From: Lachnospiraceae bacterium UBA7729
Lineage (GTDB): Bacteria > Bacillota > Clostridia > Lachnospirales > Lachnospiraceae
NCBI GenBank assembly: GCA_002482005.1
Contig: DLFD01000089.1
Coordinates: forward strand, 1-44,338
Length of the DNA stretch: 44,338 bases
Direction of reading: 5' to 3'
Position 1 is the first letter of the stretch. The number at the start of each line of letters is the position of its first letter. The notes beneath the pieces were generated by a model. It searched no databases. It had not been told where the DNA came from and was given only the letters and a program-made list of their open reading frames with translations. Below, piece by piece: positions 32,731 to 40,993 of this stretch. The translations under genes were made by a program, and so were the position numbers.

Positions 32731-33738
32731 TTACTGAAGCTCAGCGAAGTACTTGATGGTACGAACCATCTGGCTGGTGTAAGAATTCTCGTTATCATAC
32801 CAGGAAACAACCTGTACGAGGGTCTTGCCGTCGCCCATATCAAGGACCTTGGTCTGGGTAGCATCGAAGATGGAACCAGCGCGGCTGTTGATGATATCGG
32901 AAGAAACGATCTCATCGGTGTTGTACTCGAAGGACTCGGTGGACTCCTTCTTCATCTGAGCGTTGACATCATCTACGGAAACAACTCCGTCGACAACTGC
33001 ATCAAGGATGGTGGTAGATCCGGTAGCTACCGGTACACGCTGTGCAGCGCCGTTCAGCTTTCCGTTCAGTTCCGGAATAACAAGGCCGATTGCCTTAGCA
33101 GCTCCGGAGGAAGCCGGGGTGATGTTCTGTGCGCCTGCACGGCTGCGGCGAAGGTTGCCCTTTCTCTGCGGTCCGTCAAGGATCATCTGGTCACCGGTGT
33201 AAGCATGAACGGTGGTCATGAATCCGGACTGGATCGGGCACAGATCGTTCAGAGCCTTAGCCATCGGAGCAAGGCAGTTGGTGGTGCAGGAAGCTGCAGA
33301 GATGATGGTATCAGAAGCATTCAGAGTCTTGTGATTAACGTTGAATACGATGGTCGGAAGGTCGTTGCCAGCCGGAGCGGAGATGACAACCTTCTTAGCG
33401 CCTGCATCGATATGAGCCTGAGCCTTAGCCTTGCTGGTGTAGAAGCCGGTGCACTCAAGAACGACATCAATCTTCAGCTCTCCCCACGGAAGATCCTTAG
33501 CATCCTTCTCCTTGTAGATCTCGATCTCCTTGCCGTTGACAATGATGGAATGATCGGTAGACTCTACAGTGCCCTCATAACGGCCATGGGTGGTATCATA
33601 CTTAAGAAGATAAGCAAGCATCTGCGGGCTGGTCAGATCGTTGATAGCAACAACATCGTAACCCGGAGCCTGGAACATCTGACGGAATGCAAGACGTCCA
33701 ATACGGCCAAAGCCATTGATTGCAACTCTTACTGCCAT
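32731..33738 (-). CDS. gap: Glyceraldehyde-3-phosphate dehydrogenase
   Basis: NAD-dependent oxidation and phosphorylation of glyceraldehyde 3-phosphate. MAVRVAINGFGRIGRLAFRQ is the Rossmann N-terminus; active-site Cys in SAASCTTNCLAPMAKAL near residue 152; HAYTGDQMILDGP and RRSRAGAQNITP are class I phosphate-binding segments; SWYDNENSYT near the end. The ATG at 33738 follows AGGAGG by 9 bases; the much longer open frame upstream has no such support. 335 residues. A promoter at 33830-33858 and a terminator after the gene frame it. Confidence 0.96.
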   Translation of the reverse strand: MAVRVAINGFGRIGRLAFRQMFQAPGYDVVAINDLTSPQMLAYLLKYDTTHGRYEGTVESTDHSIIVNGKEIEIYKEKDAKDLPWGELKIDVVLECTGFYTSKAKAQAHIDAGAKKVVISAPAGNDLPTIVFNVNHKTLNASDTIISAASCTTNCLAPMAKALNDLCPIQSGFMTTVHAYTGDQMILDGPQRKGNLRRSRAGAQNITPASSGAAKAIGLVIPELNGKLNGAAQRVPVATGSTTILDAVVDGVVSVDDVNAQMKKESTESFEYNTDEIVSSDIINSRAGSIFDATQTKVLDMGDGKTLVQVVSWYDNENSYTSQMVRTIKYFAELQ

Positions 33739-33829
33739 AATTTTATCCTCCTGGATATAGAAAAAAATGTGTGTACTGTCGAGGCATCGTAAGACCGCAG
33801 TGCAGCATACGGCGCTCAACCTGTTAAAT

Positions 33830-33858
33830 ATTCTACATAATATCCTGTTAAAAATCAA
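33830..33858 (-). promoter_or_regulatory. gap promoter
   Basis: Minus strand -35 TTGATT (33858-33853), 17 bp, -10 TAGAAT (33835-33830). The -35 box overlaps the last codons of iscS. The leader to the gap start is about 85 nt. Confidence 0.65.
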
Positions 33859-35027
33859 GTATACGACCGAAGTTTCTGGATATCCGCGCCAAGGATTTTC
33901 ACGGTTTTTACGATCTCTTCTTCTGTATTGTATGCTCCGATGCTGAACCTTACCGCGCTTCTTGCCTCGATATGGCTTCTGCCCACAGCAAGCAGCACGT
34001 GGGACGGATCGAGCGATCCGGATGAACATGCGCTTCCGGATGATGCACAGACCCCATGCATATCGAGAAGTGTAAGCAGAGCCTCCCCCTCGATGCCGTC
34101 AAAACAAAAGTTCACATTGCCGGGAAGACGATCCTGACCGGCTTTCGGCCCGTTCAGCAAAGCGCCTGGTATCTGCTCCCGGATCAGGCGGATCATCTGA
34201 TCGCGCAGTCCGCTTTCTCTCTGGATCCGTTCCTGCATCTTTGCTTCTGCCTCTTCGGCCGCTCTGGCAAATCCTGCGGCTCCAGGCAGATTCTCGGTTC
34301 CGGCGCGGCGTCCTCTTTCCTGGCCGCCTCCGCAGATAAGCGGAGGAAGCAGGACTTTCTTCCGGATATACATGAGGCCGATTCCCTTCGGTCCGTATAG
34401 CTTATGGCTGCTTCCTGAAAGCAGATCGATGTTCATCTCTTCCACATTCATCGGAATCTGGCCCAAAGCCTGAACTGCATCGGTATGAAACAGGATACCG
34501 TGCTCATGGGCGATCCGGCCGATCTCAGCGACCGGCTCGATCGTACCGATCTCATTATTAGCCGTCATGACAGAGATCAGCGCTGTATTATCCCTGATGG
34601 CAGCTTCCACGTCTGCCGGATCCACGAATCCTTCCCTGTCAACGTCAAGATAAGTAACCTGGACGTCTCGCTCCTGGAGCCACTCACAGGCATGAAGGAC
34701 CGCATGATGCTCGATCTTTGTGGTGATGATGTGAAGGACCTTACCGGCTGCATGTTTCCGTTCCTGCTCCTTCTGCCACATTTCGCAGACACCTTTCAGA
34801 GCCCAGTTATCTGACTCGCTTCCCCCGGAAGTAAAGTAGATCTCATCCCTGTCTGCTCCGATCAGGCCGGCCAGGGTCCTCCGGCACCGCATCAGGCGGG
34901 CACGGCTCTTCTGACCAAGTTCATAGACGGCCGATGCATTCCCGTAACATTCAGAAAAATACGGCAGCATCGCATCCACCGCTTCGGGCAGCGGACGCGT
35001 TGTCGCCGCATTGTCAAGATAGATCAT
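33855..35027 (-). CDS. iscS: Cysteine desulfurase (NifS/IscS family)
   Basis: PLP enzyme that takes sulfur from cysteine as a persulfide for iron-sulfur cluster and tRNA thiolation pathways. MIYLDNAATTRPLPEAVDAM is the family start; EHHAVLHACEW and HTDAVQALGQIP are PLP-site segments; SGSSHKLYGPKGIGLMYIRK has the PLP lysine near residue 204; the catalytic cysteine loop is GVCASSGSACSSG near residue 325. 390 residues. Its ATG overlaps the iscR stop (ATGA), so translation is coupled. No iscU follows; gap comes next. Confidence 0.94.
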   Translation of the reverse strand: MIYLDNAATTRPLPEAVDAMLPYFSECYGNASAVYELGQKSRARLMRCRRTLAGLIGADRDEIYFTSGGSESDNWALKGVCEMWQKEQERKHAAGKVLHIITTKIEHHAVLHACEWLQERDVQVTYLDVDREGFVDPADVEAAIRDNTALISVMTANNEIGTIEPVAEIGRIAHEHGILFHTDAVQALGQIPMNVEEMNIDLLSGSSHKLYGPKGIGLMYIRKKVLLPPLICGGGQERGRRAGTENLPGAAGFARAAEEAEAKMQERIQRESGLRDQMIRLIREQIPGALLNGPKAGQDRLPGNVNFCFDGIEGEALLTLLDMHGVCASSGSACSSGSLDPSHVLLAVGRSHIEARSAVRFSIGAYNTEEEIVKTVKILGADIQKLRSYT

Positions 35028-35512
35028 GTTCTGTCTCCGTTCTCACAGCTTGGCCATTCATCCGGATGACTGCTCCTGGCCTGCCTGGATTCCTTCACAA
35101 GCTCATCAAGATAGATGTGATCGACCGTGTCCGTGATAGCAGAATTGATCTTCTCCCAGACATATCTCGAGACACAGACATCAGCGCCGGCACATCCTGC
35201 TGCCCTGCTCTTATCGGAAACCTGCTTCATGCCCGGGCAGGAAACCGCATCGGTACTGCCTTCGCATGCCCTCAGTACGTCTCCGACCGAGATCTCGGAG
35301 GAATCCCTGCCGAGCTTATATCCGCCCAAAGCTCCCCTGCTGGAAGTGACAAGTCCTGCTTTCTTCAGAGACGAGGCAAGCTGCTCCAGGTAGGATTCCG
35401 AGATATTCTCGCGCTTCGCGATGCTGTTCAGCGAAACCGTCTCCTCATCCATATGAGACGCCAGGTCGATCATTGCCCGAAGGCCATATCTGCCCTTCGT
35501 GGATAACTTCAT
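35024..35512 (-). CDS. iscR: Rrf2-family transcriptional regulator (IscR-like)
   Basis: Iron-sulfur-sensing repressor. Winged helix at the N-terminus (MKLSTKGRYGLRAMIDLASH; ENISESYLEQLASSLKKAGL), then a cysteine loop with CEGSTDAVSCPG and AAGCAGADVC that can bind a cluster. 162 residues; a C-terminal extension follows the usual end. It is the first gene of an operon with iscS and likely represses its own promoter. Confidence 0.92.
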   Translation of the reverse strand: MKLSTKGRYGLRAMIDLASHMDEETVSLNSIAKRENISESYLEQLASSLKKAGLVTSSRGALGGYKLGRDSSEISVGDVLRACEGSTDAVSCPGMKQVSDKSRAAGCAGADVCVSRYVWEKINSAITDTVDHIYLDELVKESRQARSSHPDEWPSCENGDRT

Positions 35513-35529
35513 AATCGCATATCCTCCGT

Positions 35530-35597
35530 GGATTTCTAATCCTAGTATTTTACTTGGAATTGAGATGAGTGTACCACAGAGAAAGCGAAAGAGTCAA
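35530..35597 (-). promoter_or_regulatory. iscR promoter with probable operator
   Basis: Minus strand -35 TTGACT (35597-35592), 18 bp, -10 TACACT (35573-35568). Just downstream lie TTCCAAGTA and TACTAGGATT segments and a palindrome GGATT-AGA-AATCC (35542-35530), placed where an Rrf2 repressor would block transcription. The operator is inferred. Confidence 0.6.
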
Positions 35598-35611
35598 GGA
35601 ACCGGAATATA

Positions 35612-35664
35612 GAAAAACGCCCGGGAATGCGGCCTTCCGTATCGGAGCGCCTCATTCCCGGGCA
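35612..35664 (-). terminator. glgA terminator
   Basis: Minus strand GCCCGGGAAT (35663-35654) pairs with ATTCCCGGGC (35628-35619), followed by GTTTTTC. Confidence 0.9.
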
Positions 35665-35699
35665 GTTGTGATCAGCAGTTTTCTTCTCTGACGACCTCT

Positions 35700-37145
35700 T
35701 TATTCCGCAAGCAGATGGTCGTACAGTTCTTCGTACTGCTTAGCGGAAGTCTTCCAGGAGAAGTCTTTCGCCATGGCTCTGTCGACCATCTTGTTCCACT
35801 CTCTCTTGTGGCTGTAGAAGACATCCATCGCATACTTGACGGTTCCGAGCATCTCATGTGCATTGTAGTTTGCGAATGAGAATCCGGTTCCCGTGGACTC
35901 GTATTCGTTGTATGGTTCTACGGTATCCTTCAGTCCGCCGGTCTCGCGGACGATCGGGATGGTGCCGTAGCGAAGGCTCATCAGCTGGCTGAGTCCGCAC
36001 GGTTCAAACAGGGACGGCATCAGGAATGCATCGCAGGAAGCGTAGATCTTGTGACTCATCGCTTCAGAATAATAGATGTTCGCAGAAACCTTGCCCTGAT
36101 ACTTCCATGCGAATTGGCGGAACATGTTCTCATACCGCTCCTCGCCGGTCCCGAGGACGACGATCTGCAGATCCAGCTGGCAGAGTTCATCCATCATGTA
36201 GGCGATCAGGTCAAATCCCTTCTGGTCAGTCAGTCTGGAGACGATCCCGATCATGAACTTCCGGTCGTCCTGCTCCAGTCCCAGCTCCCTCTGAAGAGCC
36301 CTCTTATTCTTGATCTTCTCCTTACGGAAATTCCTTGCATTGTACTTCTGCTCGATGAACTGATCCGTCTCCGGATCATATTCATCATAATCGATTCCGT
36401 TGACGATACCACTGAGACATCCGGAGCGCGCTCTCATCAGGCCATCCAGTCTCTCACCGTAGAAGGGAGTCTTGATCTCCTCCGCGTAAGTTCTTGACAC
36501 GGTGGTGATCCAGTCTGCGTAAACAATACCGCCCTTCAGGTAGTTGGCATCGCCGTAAGCCTCCAGCTTGTCCGGGGTAAAGTAGGACTTGTCAAGTCCC
36601 GTGATATCCTGGATGGTCTTCATGTCCCATACTCCCTGGAATTTCAGGTTATGGATCGTCATGATGCACTTGATCCCGCGGTAGAAGTCTCCCTGCCCGA
36701 AACTATCATGAAGATAGACCGGGACCAGACCGGTCTGCCAGTCATGACAGTGAATAATATCCGGCCGGAAACCGATGACCGGCAGTGCTGACAGAGCCGC
36801 CCTTGAGAAGAAGGCGAACTTCTCGACATCCTGATAGATATTGCCGTACGGCTTCGGACCCGCAAAATAATACTCGTTATCTATAAAATAGAAGTGAACG
36901 CCCTGATATTCCATCTCCAGAACGCCGACATACTGAGATCTCCAGGACAGGTCCATATAGAAGTGGGTCAGATCCTGCATCTTATCCTTCCACTCCTGTC
37001 TTATGCACATATACTTCGGAAGGATCACGCGGCAGTCATATTTTTCCTTATCAAAGCACTTGGGGAGCGACCCTACGACATCGGCAAGCCCGCCTGTCTT
37101 GATGAACGGTACACCCTCCGATGCAACAAACAGTATCTTTTTCAT
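35700..37145 (-). CDS. glgA: Glycogen synthase (GT5)
   Basis: Adds glucose from ADP-glucose to glycogen. MKKILFVASEGVPFIKTGGL holds the KTGGLADV donor-binding motif at residues 16-23. Catalytic His region CHDWQTGLVPVYL near residue 138; C-terminal domain has GIVSRLTDQKGFDL and FLMPSLFEPCGLSQLMSLRY, the GT5 EPCGL acceptor motif. The ATG at 37145 follows GGAGG by 7 bases and matches the family start. 481 residues. No other glycogen gene is beside it. Confidence 0.95.
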   Translation of the reverse strand: MKKILFVASEGVPFIKTGGLADVVGSLPKCFDKEKYDCRVILPKYMCIRQEWKDKMQDLTHFYMDLSWRSQYVGVLEMEYQGVHFYFIDNEYYFAGPKPYGNIYQDVEKFAFFSRAALSALPVIGFRPDIIHCHDWQTGLVPVYLHDSFGQGDFYRGIKCIMTIHNLKFQGVWDMKTIQDITGLDKSYFTPDKLEAYGDANYLKGGIVYADWITTVSRTYAEEIKTPFYGERLDGLMRARSGCLSGIVNGIDYDEYDPETDQFIEQKYNARNFRKEKIKNKRALQRELGLEQDDRKFMIGIVSRLTDQKGFDLIAYMMDELCQLDLQIVVLGTGEERYENMFRQFAWKYQGKVSANIYYSEAMSHKIYASCDAFLMPSLFEPCGLSQLMSLRYGTIPIVRETGGLKDTVEPYNEYESTGTGFSFANYNAHEMLGTVKYAMDVFYSHKREWNKMVDRAMAKDFSWKTSAKQYEELYDHLLAE

Positions 37146-37288
37146 CTTGTATCCTCCAATCCAGTAATGGGATTCTGTTATTGCTGTCATTCACACGCTC
37201 TGCCCCGCACAAGGGCTTCACTCTATCACATAATATAACTCATATGAACAAATTAATCCACGGTTTCCCTTAAATTCGGAGTTTCCGA

Positions 37289-37331
37289 ATACAAAAAGCC
37301 TGCCGCTGGCGGCTTTTTTGCATCCTATGGT
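37289..37331 (+). repeat. Two-hairpin palindromic repeat, copy E1
   Basis: First of a second tandem pair: stem GCCTGCC-GCT-GGCGGCT within A and T tracts, tail GCATCCTATGGT. Confidence 0.85.
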
Positions 37332-37376
37332 ATACAAAAAGTCTGTCACTGGCAGACTTTTTGCATACCATGTTAT
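37331..37376 (+). repeat. Two-hairpin palindromic repeat, copy E2
   Basis: Second of the tandem pair. Stem GTCTGTC-ACT-GGCAGAC is fully paired, with changes on both arms relative to the other copies, the best sign that pairing is selected. Confidence 0.85.
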
Positions 37377-37409
37377 AAAAAGTCCCCGGAAATGTTCTTC
37401 CGGGGACTC
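37376..37409 (-). terminator. Terminator downstream of ridA
   Basis: Minus strand AGTCCCCGGAA-GAACA-TTTCCGGGGACT followed by TTTTTAT. It lies about 105 bp after the ridA stop; repeat copies E1/E2 follow. Confidence 0.88.
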
Positions 37410-37514
37410 CATTGTCCGCTGTTTTCTGATCCGCCTCACCGCGCTGCTGCAGCCGGCTGCTATTACGCTTCCCTGCGTCTCTGCAGCCAGCCTGCTGCTT
37501 TACGGCTGTCTTTC

Positions 37515-37883
37515 TTACAGTTCTGCGACTGCTTCGATCTCGCAGCCCACACCCAGCGGCAGATCTTTCACTGCAACGCAGCTTCTTGCCGGCTTGGAAG
37601 TGAAGTACCTTGCATAGACTTCATTAAATGCCTTGAAGTCTCCGATATCCGCAAGAAAGCAGGTAGTCTTGATCACCTTATCATAGCCGGAGCCTGCAGC
37701 CTTCAGGATCTCGCCAACATTCCTGCAGCTCTGCTCTGCCTGCGCGGCGATATCATCCGCAAATTTCCCGGTTGCCGGGTCAACGGGTGTCTGGCCGGAT
37801 ACAAATACAAGTCCTCCCGAGATATATCCCTGGGAATACGGTCCGATCGCAGCCGGTGCCTTATCAGTTGATACTACTTTCAT
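37515..37883 (-). CDS. ridA: RidA family enamine/imine deaminase
   Basis: Hydrolyses reactive 2-aminoacrylate-type intermediates from PLP enzymes. 122 residues with APAAIGPYSQGYISGGLVFV, SGQTPVDPATGKF, and the C-terminal KPARSCVAVKDLPLG holding the carboxylate-binding Arg, then VGCEIEAVAEL with the catalytic Glu. The ATG at 37883 follows AGGAGG and matches the family start; the ORF's upstream ATG does not. It is a single gene between the Hsp70-like operon and a terminator. Confidence 0.94.
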   Translation of the reverse strand: MKVVSTDKAPAAIGPYSQGYISGGLVFVSGQTPVDPATGKFADDIAAQAEQSCRNVGEILKAAGSGYDKVIKTTCFLADIGDFKAFNEVYARYFTSKPARSCVAVKDLPLGVGCEIEAVAEL

Positions 37884-37952
37884 GTATGACGCCTCCTTTT
37901 CTGACCGCATGCAGACTGCATGCATGTTCTGCTCTCCCGATTATAGCGGAAG

Positions 37953-38003
37953 GCTGCCGGCGAAATCAAGCTGCCGGCGAAATCAAGCTGCCGGCGAAAT
38001 CAA
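37953..38003. repeat. Three perfect 17-bp tandem repeats
   Basis: GCTGCCGGCGAAATCAA occurs three times head to tail (37953, 37970, 37987), starting 8 bp past the stop of the Hsp70-like gene. Intergenic, no spacers, so not CRISPR. Likely slippage-prone; effect unknown. Confidence 0.92.
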
Positions 38004-38010
38004 GCTCTCC

Positions 38011-39942
38011 TCAGCCCAGCGGGATCTCCACGATCTCCGCCATCCTGCCGAGGCACTGCTCGATCTGCTGGGAGATCTCCTTCGTCAGCCTCTCGCTGAT
38101 CTCATCATTTTTCTCCTTTTCCAGGCTTTCCAGGAACTTCGCACGGATCTCCGGTGCGCTCTTGTGGATGCGGAATGCAAACTGCTTCCTGCTCACCAGT
38201 TTCCTTACGGCTTTCGGAAGATCCAGCTTCATCATCTGCTGCTCCATCCTGTCCTTGCCAAGGAGAAGGACCATCAGGGACAGCACGGTCCCTGCCACGA
38301 TTCCCTTGAGACCGCTGGCGATCAGGGCGATCCCGCTGCCGCCGCAGAGCAGTCCGACAAGGATCGATATGATCCCGTTGATCATCCATGTGATCTCGTC
38401 GATACCGAAGACATTCCTCGTCTCGATCCGGATATCCACATCCGTCACGGACAGATAAGACGTCAGATTCAGCGCACGGAAGGGCACATTGTGTCTCGAG
38501 CAGATCGGCATCGTGAAGTCTTCCAGTTCGTACGCGACCGGCTTCAGCCACCCGGAGATGATCCCGCCCAGCAGCTTCTGGGCTTCCTCACTCCTCATAT
38601 AGTGATCGACTTCCGTCTTCAGCTCCTCATCGACATCCGAGAGTCTGGCGATCTCCCCGCTCTTCCAGCGGTCGAAGACACTCATGACCGCATGATCGAG
38701 GATCGGCTCTGTCATGGTATCAACAACATCCCGGTAAAGTTCATCGATATGTTTATATACGATCTTTTCGACGGTGCTCGATTCGATCAGTTCATCCACT
38801 TCCTTCCGGAAATGTTTCATGTCTTCGTCGATCCGCCCGCTGTAGGAGAGCCCCTTCGCCACCGAGAACTGAGGTTCCCTGCCTGTGATCACGACAGCAT
38901 CCGGTGCGATCGATGCACACCAATCTTTGATCTCCGGCATAGCCGAGACGCCTCCGGTGAGAAGGACCAGCTCCGGACTGCGGCCGGAGATCTTTCCCAG
39001 CACTTCCCTCAGACTTTCGCAGAAAAGTTCGCGGAAGCTATGACCGCCCAGACGGACATTGCCGGAGTTCAGGATCTTATCCGCCGTCTCTGCGGTGACG
39101 GATATCGTAAGCGGGATCACTTCTCCGCGGTCGAGGAGCTGGCAGGTCTTCATGCAGCTGTGTTCCTTCCAGTAGTCCTCGTCCGAGAAATACTTCTCCT
39201 TCAGCCTTCTCGCTGCGAATTCGCAGTACATCCGCCATGCGGGACTCTCTGTAAAGATCCTGCGGATCCTAGCGGAATCCGGGGAATCCTTAACCGCCTG
39301 GTCGAGAAGCATCTCATCCATCATCCCTCCTCCAAGGGCGACCTCCCCGGCAGTCTGAAGCTCCACCTCCATCCCGCCCTCGACATAGGCGAAATCGGTG
39401 GTTGACGATCCGACGTCCACGACCAGTACCGGTTTCGAGAGGATATCATAGCCTACCTGCAGATATCGCGACTGGCAGGCAGCGATCAAAGCCGCACGCG
39501 ACTCTGAGACGATCTTCACCGGAGGAAAACCTGCATTCTCGAAGATCCTTCTGTATCGTTCCCGGTCCGTCTTGTTCCAGCCGGCGGGACATCCGATATA
39601 GAAGATCCCGTCTTCCGATTTTCCATCCGCATAGCCATCCCGGATCAGCGAAGAAAGTACGCCTGATGCAAAGATCCGGACATCCCCTTCGACATTCGGG
39701 TCCGTCAGGAAACGGCTCTTGAAGCGAAGTCCCCTGTCCGTCACATCGGTCGCATAGCATGCGTTCTCCCCGATCAGCAGGGTTCCGTCTGTCTTTCTTG
39801 CATAGGCCGTGATGAAGCTCTTCGCATTACCGACCGGAAGGATCTCAGGATCAGCGTGAACAGCCCCCTCCCCTTTGGAAGAAGAGGCAGCGGCCACCGC
39901 ACTTTCGGCATCCCCAAGGTCAAATCCATAATACCGATTCAT
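38011..39942 (-). CDS. Membrane-anchored Hsp70-like ATPase
   Basis: The N-terminal 380 residues are an actin/Hsp70-type ATPase: phosphate-1 YYGFDLGDAESAVAAA at residue 4 (DLGT of DnaK is DLGD here), connect-1 ESRAALIAAC, phosphate-2 VLVVDVGSSTTDFAYVEGG near residue 172, ALGGGMMDEMLLD, and adenosine loop LLTGGVSAMPEIKDWC near residue 328. No DnaK substrate-binding beta-sandwich is seen. Instead comes a helical region, a hydrophobic hairpin at about residues 516-564 (ITWMINGIISILVGLLCGGS, then a second segment), and a basic amphipathic C-terminus. 643 residues. The start has GGAG sites and lies 24 bp after a gene for a two-TM protein, so the pair is an operon. I do not recognise a named family; function unknown. 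Confidence 0.75.
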   Translation of the reverse strand: MNRYYGFDLGDAESAVAAASSSKGEGAVHADPEILPVGNAKSFITAYARKTDGTLLIGENACYATDVTDRGLRFKSRFLTDPNVEGDVRIFASGVLSSLIRDGYADGKSEDGIFYIGCPAGWNKTDRERYRRIFENAGFPPVKIVSESRAALIAACQSRYLQVGYDILSKPVLVVDVGSSTTDFAYVEGGMEVELQTAGEVALGGGMMDEMLLDQAVKDSPDSARIRRIFTESPAWRMYCEFAARRLKEKYFSDEDYWKEHSCMKTCQLLDRGEVIPLTISVTAETADKILNSGNVRLGGHSFRELFCESLREVLGKISGRSPELVLLTGGVSAMPEIKDWCASIAPDAVVITGREPQFSVAKGLSYSGRIDEDMKHFRKEVDELIESSTVEKIVYKHIDELYRDVVDTMTEPILDHAVMSVFDRWKSGEIARLSDVDEELKTEVDHYMRSEEAQKLLGGIISGWLKPVAYELEDFTMPICSRHNVPFRALNLTSYLSVTDVDIRIETRNVFGIDEITWMINGIISILVGLLCGGSGIALIASGLKGIVAGTVLSLMVLLLGKDRMEQQMMKLDLPKAVRKLVSRKQFAFRIHKSAPEIRAKFLESLEKEKNDEISERLTKEISQQIEQCLGRMAEIVEIPLG

Positions 39943-39966
39943 AAAAGCTCTCCACTCTCTCCCGAT

Positions 39967-40899
39967 CTACCGGTCGGAAGCAAGCCCCTTCTTCAGGAGT
40001 TTCCCCTCCCTGACCAGCGCTGGTCTCAGTGTGATCCTGCTTCCCCCGGAAGGAAGGAATTCAAACCAGCTTCTCTCACATGCATCGGAGAAGTCCGTCG
40101 CATCGATTCCCTTCCGGTGCAGATAATATCGAATATTCTCGATCTGTTCCTGCGCACTCCTGTTCTCCGGATCCCGCCTTGCGGAAGCATATGCATTCTC
40201 AAGGAGTTCTGCAAAGAACTCAGTCTCCGCATCCGAAAAGCTTTCACCGGCTTCTGCAGAAGCATGTTCTGGCAGTGCGCCCTCTGTCAGTCTTCCCGGA
40301 GCGCTGCTTTCATATGCGGGGATAGCCTTCAGACTGCGGTCCACCGTCATGATCATCCTCTTCATGAGATGATAGACCGAATCCGGGTCGACAAGAAACT
40401 TCTTCTGTGTGTACTGGCCTGACCTTCCGCCGGCCCCGGACGTACTGCCGCCCGCAGCCTTTCCGTTCTGCTTTCTCCCCAGAAGAAATCCTCCAAGGCC
40501 AAGACAGACGGCTCCGATCAGGACATACAGGACAGAACCCGGACGGGCCAGCGAAGGCAACACGGAAAGAACTCCGCCGGCAGAAAGAAGTACAAAGCCA
40601 AAGACATCGCCCTTCGGTTTCTGCTGCGGAGCATCCCTCTGCCAGACTTCGACATCTGTCACAGATTCGACAGCAGGCAGGCTGCTCTTTACCGTCTCCA
40701 TCATCTGCTGCGCCGCCACAAGTGCCGTCTCTGAGGCTGATTCCTGGGAATACCGCATCAGAAGACGATCCGCTTCCTTTTCGAGGACCTTCGATGTATT
40801 TGTTACAGACCGGTCTGCACCGATCTCAGACATGATCCGTTCCCTGTCCTCCTCCAGAAGCGAGGAAAGAGTCGGCCTGTCTTCCTGTTTTTCCGACAT
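39967..40899 (-). CDS. Two-TM protein of unknown function, partner of Hsp70-like ATPase
   Basis: A 310-residue protein I do not recognise. Residues 1-95 are charged and helical, possibly coiled coil. Two adjacent membrane segments follow at about residues 98-143 (FGFVLLSAGGVLSVLPSL and YVLIGAVCLGLGGFLLG) with a very short turn, so both ends face the same side, probably the cytosol. A Gly/Ser linker leads to a helical C-terminal domain with YHLMKRMIMTVDRSLKAIP and acidic AETEFFAELLENAYA. The ending RPALVREGKLLKKGLASDR is basic. It precedes the Hsp70-like gene by 24 bp, and GGAG stands before its ATG. Possibly a regulator or adaptor of that ATPase. Confidence 0.65.
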   Translation of the reverse strand: MSEKQEDRPTLSSLLEEDRERIMSEIGADRSVTNTSKVLEKEADRLLMRYSQESASETALVAAQQMMETVKSSLPAVESVTDVEVWQRDAPQQKPKGDVFGFVLLSAGGVLSVLPSLARPGSVLYVLIGAVCLGLGGFLLGRKQNGKAAGGSTSGAGGRSGQYTQKKFLVDPDSVYHLMKRMIMTVDRSLKAIPAYESSAPGRLTEGALPEHASAEAGESFSDAETEFFAELLENAYASARRDPENRSAQEQIENIRYYLHRKGIDATDFSDACERSWFEFLPSGGSRITLRPALVREGKLLKKGLASDR

Positions 40900-40993
40900 A
40901 GTTATCTCCTGAATCTAACCGCTCTGAAGCCGCTTTCGGCCGCCCCGGAGATCCTTCCGATCCGCAAGTCATGTCGCTGCAAAAAGTTTCCGC

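Noticed and set aside
37953..38003. CRISPR array
   Set aside because: Repeats are directly adjacent without spacers and no cas gene is near.
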